Both the position numbers and the translations under genes were made by a program. Of a stretch of DNA of 64,000 nt, positions 17,019 to 25,572 are shown one piece after another (positions within the stretch are counted from its first letter, which is position 1; every line of letters starts with the position of its first letter). Source of the DNA: CAZNPL01 sp964574815 (GTDB lineage: Bacteria > Planctomycetota > Phycisphaerae > UBA1845); assembly GCA_964574815.1 (NCBI GenBank), contig CAZNPL010000009.1:1-64000 (forward strand), written 5' to 3'. A model generated the notes under the pieces. It had not been told where the DNA came from, ran no database searches, and worked only from the letters and a program-made list of their open reading frames with translations.

Positions 17019-17636
17019 TCATGCCGCGTCCGCCAGGCAACCGCTTGAGACGACCTCAACATCGGGATCATGCGCTGCCGGAGCAGGCCGTGCCGGCCCA
17101 AGCCAGAAATACGGATTGGCGTGATCAGTCTCCGACGGGCCGCTTGAAGTTTCCGGGTCCAGGCCGATTCCGCCCCCATGCTTGACCGCCCAATCGAGCA
17201 ACTTTTCGATCCGCCCGAAGACGCGGGCGATGGTGACCTCGTCCTCGCTGCGGTTGAAGACGGCCAATCCTCGGATGCTCGACCTGCCCATCTTCAAAAA
17301 TACGACGAATTCGCCGTCCGGCTCGCGTGCCCGGATGACGCGCTCCCAACCCGACAGTTTCAGTTCGTGGAGGCGCGGTTCTTCCGGCCCGATCACGCGA
17401 TACACCCCGACCTCGGCACCCATCACGCTCCCAAAGGGCAGCGGAGCTCCGGCGAAACACGAAGCCAGCCCCATGGTTACTCCGTCAACGCCGACGCCGA
17501 ACTCGCGCTCAAGGCGGACGCCTTGCTCGCGGCTCAATGTTCGCTGCAGGCTCACGGGGCCAAGGAGCGTGACACAGCCACTCGAAAGTGATGCCAACGC
17601 GAACGACACGCCACATGTAATCGCTGCCCTGACCAT
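17019..17636 (-). CDS. Predicted lipoprotein in an ECF sigma operon
   Basis: A 205-residue exported lipoprotein. The signal ends in a lipobox, ASLSSGC (Cys about residue 21), so it should be lipid-anchored. The mature part has no recognised domain; a conserved-looking core (WERVIRAREPDGEFVVFLKM and IARVFGRIEKLLDWA) suggests a compact alpha/beta fold. I chose the ATG at 17636, ten bases after AGGA, because it places the lipobox correctly. It lies 113 bases after the DUF4252 gene and probably belongs to the sigma factor regulon. Function unknown. Confidence 0.72.
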   Translation of the reverse strand: MVRAAITCGVSFALASLSSGCVTLLGPVSLQRTLSREQGVRLEREFGVGVDGVTMGLASCFAGAPLPFGSVMGAEVGVYRVIGPEEPRLHELKLSGWERVIRAREPDGEFVVFLKMGRSSIRGLAVFNRSEDEVTIARVFGRIEKLLDWAVKHGGGIGLDPETSSGPSETDHANPYFWLGPARPAPAAHDPDVEVVSSGCLADAA

Positions 17637-17749
17637 CGGACCATTCCTGTCATGATTTCGAGAATGACTGTCACCAAGACCGCCGGCGAGGCGGACATTC
17701 GCACGCCCCGCCGAGAATTCCGTCCGCTTGTGCTCCCGGATTGACCATG

Positions 17750-18379
17750 CTACTCGTGATCGCGATGGTGCTTGTTCCAATCAACGCCTGCAATCTCCTC
17801 CAGGCCCGGGATGTTCAAGCCTGCGCTGATTGAAGCCATGAGCGCCATGTCCAGCCGACCGGCGATATTGGCAAAGACGAGTTCCTGTCCGCCCTGCTCG
17901 TAAACCATGACGACTAGTCCCAATATGGCCTCCTCGTCGTACAGGGCCAGGACGTTGACGAGCGCGTCATTCTCCTTAATACGAGCGATGTGGTCCCAGT
18001 CCTTGTCTTCAAGCTGTTCGGTGATCTTGCCAATCTGTGCCCGGACCCCGTCCCCATCCTCGACTGTGACGACGATGGCGCTGACGGCTTCGATCTGGCT
18101 GAGCAGTTCAGCCGCGTGCTTGTCCTCGTGATGAACGGCTTTGGCGAGCACCTTCAGAAGCGGGGCGCGTATGTTGACCTCGATCAGCGTCTTATCCTCA
18201 TTCGCAAAGTCCATGAACTTGGAGCCGTCAACCAGCCCCGGTAGCCTGTCGCGCTCCCTGCGCTCGCGCTCCCGTTCACGTGATCCGGCGGACGCCGTGC
18301 TTGCCATGGCCGTGGCCAGCAGCACCGCGGTAAGTCGAGTCCAGTTTCGTCCGACGCAACCTGCAATTGTCGTGGTCAT
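17750..18379 (-). CDS. DUF4252-family exported protein
   Basis: A 209-residue exported protein with a signal peptide (hydrophobic segment ending ASTASAG). A charged Arg/Glu stretch follows, then a DUF4252-like domain (about residues 53-190), recognised from the pattern FMDFANEDKTLIEVNIRAPL and the two halves of similar build. DUF4252 proteins are commonly encoded beside ECF sigma/anti-sigma pairs in planctomycetes and bacteroidetes; their role is unknown. The start codon overlaps the anti-sigma stop (ATGA), so translation is coupled. Confidence 0.78.
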   Translation of the reverse strand: MTTTIAGCVGRNWTRLTAVLLATAMASTASAGSRERERERRERDRLPGLVDGSKFMDFANEDKTLIEVNIRAPLLKVLAKAVHHEDKHAAELLSQIEAVSAIVVTVEDGDGVRAQIGKITEQLEDKDWDHIARIKENDALVNVLALYDEEAILGLVVMVYEQGGQELVFANIAGRLDMALMASISAGLNIPGLEEIAGVDWNKHHRDHE

Positions 18380-18936
18380 GTTCCTGTTCTCCCGGTCTGT
18401 TCCTCAGTCGTTTGAAGCCAATTCACTTGGATACGTTTCAACGCCGGCGTGAGCCCTTCGACGATCACACCGTCAATCGCTGCATCCTCCACGTGCCGCA
18501 AAGCCGTGTTCGTCAACTCGAAAACAAGCCGCGTCTCGGCGGCCAGACGCGCCAGCTCCTCAGGCGAAAGCGACGGTTCGGTCGGCTTGACGAAAAAACG
18601 CGAACCGATGACGCTCAAAGCAACCACAGCCGCCAGCGCGAGACTTCGAATCGGTACCAGCCGCCGCAGGTGGCCTTCTTTGCGGCCTTCGGCGCGGATT
18701 GTCCGATCCCAAACCGCTTCCAGGGCGTGGTCCGGGAACGGAACTTCCGGGAGCGACTCCATCGCCCCGCGAACCGATTCCAGGCTTTCGGCATAGGCGC
18801 GGCAGTCGTCGCAAGCGTCCAGGTGCGCCGTGAGCAGCCGATCGCTCTGCCGGTCAACGGCCCCGTCGAAGCGCTTCTGAATCGCGCGATACGCGTCCTC
18901 GCAGGTAAAGGGATTGTTCAATGAGTCACCAATCAT
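18376..18936 (-). CDS. Anti-sigma factor, zinc-finger type, single membrane span
   Basis: A 186-residue protein. The N-terminal half holds a zf-HC2/ZAS-like motif, H-L-D-A-C-D-D-C (H38, C42, C45), that would clamp the sigma factor. A single membrane helix (about residues 95-112) follows, then a periplasmic tail with a long helix (LSPEELARLAAETRLVFELT). This is the usual design of transmembrane anti-sigma factors. Its start overlaps the sigma factor stop by ATGA, and a GGAG ribosome site lies within the sigma gene. It probably holds the sigma factor at the membrane until an envelope signal arrives. Confidence 0.85.
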   Translation of the reverse strand: MIGDSLNNPFTCEDAYRAIQKRFDGAVDRQSDRLLTAHLDACDDCRAYAESLESVRGAMESLPEVPFPDHALEAVWDRTIRAEGRKEGHLRRLVPIRSLALAAVVALSVIGSRFFVKPTEPSLSPEELARLAAETRLVFELTNTALRHVEDAAIDGVIVEGLTPALKRIQVNWLQTTEEQTGRTGT

Positions 18937-19442
18937 GGGTTGACTCCGGCGCCAGCGAGTTCGCGACGCAATCGCTCCCGGGCCCGATGCAATCCGGCCT
19001 TCAGGGTCCCGAGCGGCACGCCGAGCAATCTGCTCATCTCATCGTATGGCATCTGTCCGATTTCCCTCATCAGCAGCATCGTCCGGTCCCGGTGCGGCAG
19101 ACTCACCAGCGCTTCGGCCACTGTTCGACGAAGGTCGCCCAGCGTGGCCGCCTGCTCCGGCGTCAGCGCTGCGACATCCGGCAGCCCTGACAGCGCCTCG
19201 CCGTTTCCCCCGGGTCGATTCAATCGCCGGCGAATTCGATCGACGCAGAGATGGTGGATCGTTCGCATGAGCCAGGGCCGTGCCGCCGGGGCTTCCACTC
19301 GGCTGCGATGTTCCCAGAGACGGGTCAGCGCTTCCTGGGTTACGTCCGTGGCGTCGTCAATGTTGTGCAGCAACCAGGCGGCATAGGTATGCAGCCGGTC
19401 TTTGTGAGCCAACACGGCGTTGACGTATGCGTTTCGGTCCAT
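18933..19442 (-). CDS. ECF RNA polymerase sigma factor
   Basis: A 169-residue sigma-70 family protein of the extracytoplasmic function class. Region 2 (about residues 8-75) includes DDATDVTQEALTRLWEH and the -10 recognition helix ending RTIHHLCVDRIRRR. Region 4 (about 110-160) includes the helix-turn-helix MPYDEMSRLLGVPLGTLKAG and LHRARERLRREL. No region 3 or C-terminal extension is present. It heads an operon with an anti-sigma factor, a DUF4252 protein and a lipoprotein and probably drives its own transcription. Confidence 0.92.
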   Translation of the reverse strand: MDRNAYVNAVLAHKDRLHTYAAWLLHNIDDATDVTQEALTRLWEHRSRVEAPAARPWLMRTIHHLCVDRIRRRLNRPGGNGEALSGLPDVAALTPEQAATLGDLRRTVAEALVSLPHRDRTMLLMREIGQMPYDEMSRLLGVPLGTLKAGLHRARERLRRELAGAGVNP

Positions 19443-19456
19443 CGTTCAACCTAAGA

Positions 19457-19480
19457 ACGCTGCCGGCCGCGGAAAGTTGC
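19457..19480 (-). promoter_or_regulatory. Candidate ECF autoregulatory promoter
   Basis: On the minus strand just before the sigma gene the sequence reads GCAACTT, then CGTT, with AAC and CGT separated by 16 bases. AAC-N16-CGT is the usual skeleton of ECF promoters. The predicted transcript start would leave a leader of only about ten bases, which is short, so this is a modest-confidence call from pattern and position alone. Confidence 0.33.
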
Positions 19481-19945
19481 ATCCGAATCTTGACAGGGCC
19501 AGCGGTGCGGCCCGCCAATTTCGTGTTCGCGCCGTCGCAAAAGTTATTGCGGTCGTGCGTAACCAGCGTCGAGCCTACCGTCGGCCTCCGGCCGCCTTGT
19601 CAGATGGCGTCGAGAGCTGCGGCAAGGGCGAGTGAGGCCGTACCGGCTTATCCCGGGACCGCAGCCGTGATTTTGTCGTTTTTTGTCCGTATGGCGTTTC
19701 TAAACCGCTTGTGACGCTCTACGATCTTTCGTTGTCGATTGGCGGACCGCCGGTTCGGGCGTCTTATTACTACGGACACGCAAACCATCCCAAGGGCGCG
19801 CGTGAACGACCTTGCATGCTCGCCCCGTGTCTCTCCGGTGTGTCTCGCGGAGCGTCCGCAAGACGGTTCGGTGGCGTCAATCGACCAGCGGGCGGAACGG
19901 GCCCTGCGGAGCCGACTTCTCAACGACCCGAAAAGGAGTGACGAA
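19481..19945. other. Divergent intergenic region, no feature recognised
   Basis: About 465 bases between the sigma factor and the plus-strand propeller gene. It holds no convincing gene, promoter pair or large hairpin. A TTGACA occurs on the plus strand at 19489-19494 without a matching -10 element. Short reading frames here lack ribosome sites. Confidence 0.4.
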
Positions 19946-21155
19946 ATGAGGCGGACAATCATTGCGAGCGCGTGCCTGGCATTCTTCGGAGGCACAGGAT
20001 GGTTCAACCCTGCTGTAGCCGACTGGCCGAATTTCCGCGGCCCGAATCACGACGGCGTCAGCTCAGAGAAGGGCTTCCAAGCCGACTGGGACGAGGCGAT
20101 CCCGATGGTCTGGGAGAAGGAGGTCGGGATCCGCCTTCAGTTCGTTCGCCGCGGTCGGTGATCGGCTGTACACGTGCGGCACGCAGGACGGGCAGCAGGT
20201 GCTGTTCTGCCTCGACGCTGATACCGGCGAGACGCTCTGGCGGAAGGCCATTGAATCGGAGTATCGCGACCAGCATGGCAGCGGCACCCGCGCAACCCCA
20301 ACTGTGGACGAAGGCCGCGTTTACATCCTGGGTGCGCACGGCACACTCCTGTGCCTTGATGCGGAAACCGGCAGTGAAATCTGGACGGAGAAGTTCGATC
20401 ACGCACCCCAATGGGGCTACGCCGGTTCGGTCCTGATCGAAGGTCAACTGGCCATCGCCACGGCAGGCAAGTCTCAGGGGGCGTTGGCCGCCTTCAACAA
20501 GAAGACGGGCGAAAAAGTGTGGCAGTGCGGCGATGACCCGGCGGGGTACGCGACCCCCTACCCCTTCACCTTTGAAGGCAATCGCTACATTGTGGGTTTC
20601 ACCGGTACTTCCGTCATCATCGCCGACGCGCAGGACGGCCGCCTTGTCTGGCGCACGCCGTGGGAGACCTCCTACGACGTCAACGCATCGGCACCGATCT
20701 TCCACAACGGCCACCTGTTTGTTTCCTCGGGTTATCGAACGGGGGCGGGCCTGTTCAAGCTGCGTCGGGTCGGCGACAAGCTGGCAGGCGAGCAAGTGTG
20801 GAAGGACAAGGTGCTGATGAACAAGTTTCAATCGTGTATCCTGCACGAAGGGAATCTCTATTCCAGCGACCAGAAGGCCCTTGTATGTGTCGATTTCCTT
20901 GCCGGTAAGGAGCGATGGCGACAGCACCGCGTCAAACACGGCACCCTCGTGCTGGCCAACGGCCATCTGATCTTGCTGACGCAGGACGGGCAACTCCAGA
21001 TCGCCAAGGCCAGCCCCGCAGGATTCGAGCCGCTCACCGAGGCTCAGATCCTGTCGGGGCGATGCTGGACGGTTCCGGTGCTCCACGAGGGGCGGCTCTA
21101 CGCCCGCAATCTCGAACGGGTGGTCTGCTTCGACTTGCGCAAAAACGAGAGTTAA
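19946..21155 (+). pseudogene. PQQ-like beta-propeller protein, frameshifted
   Basis: Reads as one secreted beta-propeller protein interrupted by a one-base shift. The first part starts at the ATG at 19946 after AAAAGGAG, with a signal peptide and the motif ADWPNFRGPNHDG, and runs into a stop at 20159-20161. The second part, in another frame, is continuous to 21155; its reading upstream of 20199 gives FSSFAAVGDRLYTCGTQDG, which joins naturally to the first part near 20130-20136 if one C is removed from CGCC. The remainder has typical PQQ-like blades (LFCLDADTGETLW, LLCLDAETGSEIW). This is either a real inactivating mutation or a sequencing error. The intact product would be about 400 residues and exported. 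Confidence 0.82.
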
Positions 21156-21260
21156 GCGAGCGCGGGGGAAGGTGCGGCCAGGCGGGGGTTTCGACGACCA
21201 GAGGTGCCGCGGCACGCGTTCCTGGAGCACAAGCCCGTCGCAAGACGGAGATTCAGCATA

Positions 21261-21881
21261 ATGGAAACTTCCCGCATGTTGGTATTGATGGCGCTCGTCT
21301 GTGGCATCGCTGGTGGCGCCGGCGTGGGCGCAAATCAGCCAAGCGCGGCCCCTGTGCGAGCCCACTCAGACGCCGACCAAAGAGATTCCGGTTCAAAGAA
21401 ACGCAAAACGCTCGAGGCCGAGTTTGCGGCGATGTTGACTGGGGCGGTTCTGAAGGGGAGTTGGCAGGTATCGCCCGAAGTCGGGTCAGGAAAAACGTCG
21501 CCTCTGAGCGAGCCTCACGACGAACACTACGTCATTCACAAGGCGACCAAACTGGCCGGCGACCACTGGCTGATCACCGCCCGCATTCAATACGGGGACA
21601 ATGATGTCACCGTACCCGTTCCTGTGCGGGTGCTCTGGGCCGGCGATACGCCGGTCATCACAGTGGACACCGTGCCGATTCCGATGCTGGGTGAGTACTC
21701 CGCCCGCGTTATGGTTTACAAGGGATTCTACTGCGGCACCTGGCTGGGGGATGGATACGGCGGGGTCATGTCCGGCCGGATCCTGCGAAACGAGCCGTCA
21801 GGTGAGCAACTCCCCGACGAACCGGTAGCCAAGGAAAGGGCCACTCAGCCGGACGACAAAGGGAACAATCCCAGACGATGA
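21261..21881 (+). CDS. Small secreted protein of unknown function
   Basis: A 206-residue protein with a signal peptide (LVLMALVCGIAGGAGVGA, about residues 6-24). The mature part has one compact domain (about residues 50-180) with a pattern of beta strands, including DHWLITARIQYGDNDVTVPV and GFYCGTWLGDGYGGVMSG; this resembles domains of unknown function often encoded beside planctomycete propeller proteins. The tail is charged and low in complexity. The ATG at 21261 fits the signal peptide better than an in-frame ATG at 21204. It is 105 bases after the frameshifted propeller gene. No function can be assigned. Confidence 0.68.
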   Translation: METSRMLVLMALVCGIAGGAGVGANQPSAAPVRAHSDADQRDSGSKKRKTLEAEFAAMLTGAVLKGSWQVSPEVGSGKTSPLSEPHDEHYVIHKATKLAGDHWLITARIQYGDNDVTVPVPVRVLWAGDTPVITVDTVPIPMLGEYSARVMVYKGFYCGTWLGDGYGGVMSGRILRNEPSGEQLPDEPVAKERATQPDDKGNNPRR

Positions 21882-21957
21882 TCCCGTCGGCGCGTTCGCG
21901 CGCCGTCCGCCCGAGGCCTTTCGGCAGGCATGTTGGACGCACGTTTGCGCCCGGTGA

Positions 21958-23277
21958 TCAACTGAGGTCGAGCGCCATGATGCGCTCGCGGTCGCGTACG
22001 TAGAGCGTTGAGCCGACGAGCGTCGGGGCGGCCCATGAGTAGGGCTCGGTCACCTTGCACTTGGACAGGACGTTCAGACCCTCGGGAGAAACCGTTGCCA
22101 GTGCCAGGTGGCCGTCCTCATCCAGGATGATGACCTTACCATCGGCGTAGACGCAGGTGGCTTTGGCAAAACCGCGCTCCCGCCACGCGATCTCGCCCGT
22201 GTGCACGTTCATCCCCATGAAGAACGCCGGCCCGAAATCCCCGCTCGATCCGTAAATGTAATCGCCGATGCGGATGGGGTTGGCATGATGAATCCGCATC
22301 TTGCGACTGTACCACAGCTCCTCGGGAACGGTCCGCTCGTCTTCCTGATGCAACCGGATGACGCGCGTGCCGGAGGCGTACGCGGCGGATACGACAATCA
22401 AATCGTCACCGGTCCACAGCGGCGACGACAGGTTCGCGTTCGGCTCCGGGAGCTCGTACTTCCAGATGAGCTCCCCATTGGACGGGTCCACCGCTGCAAC
22501 GGCTTCGGCCATGAAAACCACCAACTGATCCTGGCCGTCCCGTTCGATCAGCACCGGAGATGAATAGGTCACCTGGAAGTCCTGGCTCTTCCACACGAGC
22601 TCACCCGTTTTCTGGTCGAAAGCCATCAGGGACTGACCTTCGGCTTTGGAAGAACTTTCCTCCTCAGCCTCCCCGTCGCCGTCACGATTTCGGTGGCGGT
22701 CGACGGGGACGATCACGGTGTCGCCGTACCCGATCGGGCTGCATGCGTAACCGCGGTCAGGAACCGGGGCACCGTAGTCCTTGACAAGGTCTCGTTTCCA
22801 GAAGACCCGGCCGCTCCGCTTGTTCAGGCAGTGCATGACAACGTTCACGCCCATGGTGTAAAGTCGATTGCCGATGATCAGCGGCGTCGAGTGCGGCCCG
22901 GGGCCGAATTGATCCATGAGCTCCGTGTGAGGCGACTCATACGAGTGCTCCCAAATGGTCTCGCCCGTCTTCGCGTCCAGCGCCACCACGTATTCAGTGT
23001 TTTCCTTGCGGTACATGGTGTAGAGACGGTCGTCCTCGGCGATGATCGTCGAGTAGCCGTCGCCAAGCTCGCGCTCCCACAGCGCGGGCGGACCATCTTC
23101 CGGCCAGTCCTCCGCCAAGTCGGGGGCCTCAACCATAAAGTTTCGGTTGGGCCCGCCCCACTGCGTCCAGTCGCGGCCGGATGAGCGGCAACCCGTAAGC
23201 CAGAGCAGCGCACACAGGGTCAATATCCCGATGGCGACCGGTCCCAAAATTTGTGCCCGATGTGCGTATTTGTTCAC
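21958..23277 (-). CDS. PQQ-like beta-propeller lipoprotein
   Basis: A 439-residue lipid-anchored beta-propeller. The signal ends in a lipobox, LWLTGC (Cys about residue 30), so it should be membrane-tethered. The N-terminal motif RDWTQWGGPNRN is followed by about seven PQQ-like blades, each with the A-x-D-x-x-T/S-G-x-x-x-W core (for example ALDAKTGETIW and AFDQKTGELVW). It is structurally related to quinoprotein alcohol dehydrogenases and BamB, but I see no proof of PQQ binding. An acidic insert (DGDGEAEEESSSKAEGQ) lies about residue 200. The start is a GTG at 23277, seven bases after GAGGAG. It is the last gene of the long minus-strand block. Confidence 0.85.
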   Translation of the reverse strand: MNKYAHRAQILGPVAIGILTLCALLWLTGCRSSGRDWTQWGGPNRNFMVEAPDLAEDWPEDGPPALWERELGDGYSTIIAEDDRLYTMYRKENTEYVVALDAKTGETIWEHSYESPHTELMDQFGPGPHSTPLIIGNRLYTMGVNVVMHCLNKRSGRVFWKRDLVKDYGAPVPDRGYACSPIGYGDTVIVPVDRHRNRDGDGEAEEESSSKAEGQSLMAFDQKTGELVWKSQDFQVTYSSPVLIERDGQDQLVVFMAEAVAAVDPSNGELIWKYELPEPNANLSSPLWTGDDLIVVSAAYASGTRVIRLHQEDERTVPEELWYSRKMRIHHANPIRIGDYIYGSSGDFGPAFFMGMNVHTGEIAWRERGFAKATCVYADGKVIILDEDGHLALATVSPEGLNVLSKCKVTEPYSWAAPTLVGSTLYVRDRERIMALDLS

Positions 23278-23384
23278 GATGGATCTCCTCAATTCCGGAA
23301 CGCGAGACTGCTAGATGCAGCGTTCACGATGCGTCTCGGGACAACGGTGCCTTTCCCGAGCGGCGATCGAGTGATGACGGACCG

Positions 23385-24590
23385 CTATTTCCCGGTGCCC
23401 TTTGCGTTGCCAAAGCAATACACGATTCCGTCGAGGGTCGCAATAACCAGCCGGCCGGCCGCGACCGCGGGGGACGCGGTCATCGGGCCACCGGCCTCGA
23501 AGCGCCAGCGTTCCTCACCCGTGCCCAGTGCAAGTTCGTACAAAATCCCGTCGCTGGATCCGACGAACACGCGGTTCCCGACGATGACCGGTGACGCGTC
23601 CACTCGTCCCTTGGTGGCGAACTTCCACATTTCCTCGCCGGACTCAGGGTCGAGGGCGTGAATCTGCTTGTCGCGCCCCCCGATGACCACCGCCTTCTCC
23701 GTAACGGCCGGCGATGAGAGGTACGGAAACTGGCGATCGGGGTTCTTGTAGCTCCAGCGCGTCTTCCCGCTGATGAAGTCGATCCCGTGAACCTGTTCTC
23801 CGTAGGTTCCGACGTAGACCATCGAGCCGAGCACGGCCGGCGAGCATCCGGAGACCGACCCCATTGCAACCTTTCGAACGGAGCGCCCGTCTTTGATGCC
23901 GATCACATGCAGGTATTCGTCACAGCCGGCAACCAGGACCATCCCGTCGACGACCGCGGGCGTGGCGTGAATCCGCCCCTCGGTCTCGAGTTTCCATTTC
24001 AGCGAGCCGTCGGCGAGTTGAAGGCAATACAGAAGCCCGTCGTAGGAGCCGACAAGCACTATGTCGTCGGCGGCGGTCGGCGACGAGATAACTTGGCCGC
24101 CGGTTTCAAACTTCCACCTGGTCTTGCCGCTCGCCGCGTCCACCGCGTGGACCCATCCCTGGTCGTCCCCGAAGACGACGGTGCTCCCGACAATCAACGG
24201 CGAAGACTGAATTGGCTGTTTCGCCTGATACTTCCAGCGCAGCTCGCCCGTCTTGAAATCCACCGCATGCAGATGCTCGTCGTCGCAGCCGAAGTAGACC
24301 AATCCCCGGGCGATGGCCGCGGTCGACGCCACGCCTTCGCCGGCATCATATGTCCACAGAACGTCCAGGCGTTCGGGCATTTCGCCGGGCGCGACGCCGG
24401 TCAGATGCGTGTTGCCGCGGAAACTGGGCCACGAATCGGCGTCGCTCTTTACGCCGGCCGGTTGTTGCGCAGCCAGCGGACACGCCATTGCGAGTCCGCA
24501 TACGGAAATCGAGTAGCAGGGACGACGATCACGTCGTCGTCTGTTCCGGCACTGTCGTAACCGTCTTGATCTGCGTTGCATGACGCGCAT
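23385..24590 (-). CDS. PQQ-like beta-propeller protein
   Basis: A 401-residue exported beta-propeller. A very Arg-rich N-terminus leads into a hydrophobic segment and AAQQ, a likely signal peptide. Then comes SWPSFRGNTHLTG, the N-terminal motif shared with the other propellers here, and about eight regular blades such as HAVDAASGKTRWKFETGG and HALDPESGEEMWKFATKG. The blades are more uniform than in the neighbours and resemble BamB. The start is set at the ATG at 24590, seven bases after GGAG; it overlaps the upstream membrane-protein gene by 62 bases, so the ATG at 24581 or another start is possible. Function probably periplasmic binding or assembly. Confidence 0.82.
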   Translation of the reverse strand: MRVMQRRSRRLRQCRNRRRRDRRPCYSISVCGLAMACPLAAQQPAGVKSDADSWPSFRGNTHLTGVAPGEMPERLDVLWTYDAGEGVASTAAIARGLVYFGCDDEHLHAVDFKTGELRWKYQAKQPIQSSPLIVGSTVVFGDDQGWVHAVDAASGKTRWKFETGGQVISSPTAADDIVLVGSYDGLLYCLQLADGSLKWKLETEGRIHATPAVVDGMVLVAGCDEYLHVIGIKDGRSVRKVAMGSVSGCSPAVLGSMVYVGTYGEQVHGIDFISGKTRWSYKNPDRQFPYLSSPAVTEKAVVIGGRDKQIHALDPESGEEMWKFATKGRVDASPVIVGNRVFVGSSDGILYELALGTGEERWRFEAGGPMTASPAVAAGRLVIATLDGIVYCFGNAKGTGK

Positions 24591-25056
24591 CGGCCGTCTC
24601 CGGTTTGAATCGCAGGACCATGGCAGCGCCCACCCCGGCAAGCACGATACCGAGAAAGAACCGCCAGTCGGGCATACGGACCGGCTTGTCCCACATCATT
24701 GAGACAAACGTGTTCATGATCGGGGCGCCGGCGAACACCAGCGGCGCGACCAGCAGCGGCTTGCCACCATTCTTGATGGCAAAAACGATGCCCAGTGCGC
24801 CGATGGCGCCTGCAATACCCGCGAGCGTCGACACCGACATCCCCTTGTTGGTGAATACCAGCGGTTCGACCTTCCCGGCGACCATGTAGGCCAGGACGGC
24901 CGCCGACACGATGAAATAGGCCAACCCGACAAACAGAAACGCCCGCAGCGCCGCCCCTCCCTTGCCACCGAAGGCGTGCTGCCCGTGATGCAGCGTGGGC
25001 ACATACGCCCCCCAGCAACAGATCGTCACTAACACAAACACCAGCCAAAACTTCAT
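24529..25056 (-). CDS. Five-helix DMT/GRP-like membrane protein
   Basis: A 175-residue membrane protein with about five helices. The first (MKFWLVFVLVTICCWGAYVP) and the later pattern resemble half of a drug/metabolite-transporter or glucose/rhamnose-uptake type permease. Single-domain versions of this fold usually dimerise. The ATG at 25056 follows GAGGAG; a longer frame to 25263 has no hydrophobic start. It lies 58 bases after the thioesterase gene in the same direction. It may export or import a small metabolite of the pathway; that is inference. Confidence 0.68.
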   Translation of the reverse strand: MKFWLVFVLVTICCWGAYVPTLHHGQHAFGGKGGAALRAFLFVGLAYFIVSAAVLAYMVAGKVEPLVFTNKGMSVSTLAGIAGAIGALGIVFAIKNGGKPLLVAPLVFAGAPIMNTFVSMMWDKPVRMPDWRFFLGIVLAGVGAAMVLRFKPETADARHATQIKTVTTVPEQTTT

Positions 25057-25114
25057 TCTTTGCTCCTCTTCACCGTCGTTTGTATCGGTTCGCCCGGCGT
25101 CAGGCGCAGCGGAC

Positions 25115-25543
25115 TCACTCGTCGTCAGTCGTGACGAACGGGGCAATCTTGGCCCGCACGTCGTCGGGAATGGCAATCGGCTGGAAGGATGCATTGTCCA
25201 TGCGGCAGCAGACCGCGGTCGTTCGCCCCAGGGCAACACGCCGATGGCCGTGTCGGAACTCAAGTTCGTAACTCAGCGATCGGTCACCGATATTGGTCAA
25301 TCGAAACGCCAATTCGAGCTCGTCCTCGAAGCGCACCGGGTGGAAGTACTCACAACCGGTCGTCACGCGTGGCCAACTGATCGCACCCTCTTTGCCCTGC
25401 AGGACGACGCTGATGCCCACCGATCGCCAGAAGGCGTGCTCCACCTCTTCCATGATGCGGTAGTAATTCGAGAAGTGCAGCACGCCGGCGGCGTCCGTCT
25501 CGGCGAACTGGACTCTTCGGGTCGTGATGAATTCGTTGGCCAT
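25115..25543 (-). CDS. Hot-dog acyl-CoA thioesterase (4-hydroxybenzoyl-CoA thioesterase/YbgC type)
   Basis: A 142-residue hot-dog fold protein. The motif VQFAETDAAGVLHFSNYYR (about residues 11-29) has the catalytic Asp of the 4-hydroxybenzoyl-CoA thioesterase and YbgC group, which hydrolyses aryl- or acyl-CoA to the free acid. Length is normal. It is 29 bases after the symporter gene and lies in a run that also encodes a chorismate-lyase-like protein and aryl-activating enzymes, so an aromatic acyl-CoA is an attractive substrate, though not proven. Start ATG at 25543. Confidence 0.87.
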   Translation of the reverse strand: MANEFITTRRVQFAETDAAGVLHFSNYYRIMEEVEHAFWRSVGISVVLQGKEGAISWPRVTTGCEYFHPVRFEDELELAFRLTNIGDRSLSYELEFRHGHRRVALGRTTAVCCRMDNASFQPIAIPDDVRAKIAPFVTTDDE

Positions 25544-25572
25544 TGCGATGTCTTCCGACGCGGTCGGATATC

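Noticed and set aside
20058..21365. 435-residue minus-strand reading frame opposite the frameshifted propeller
   Set aside because: Open only because of codon bias in high-GC DNA; the plus-strand blades are far more convincing.
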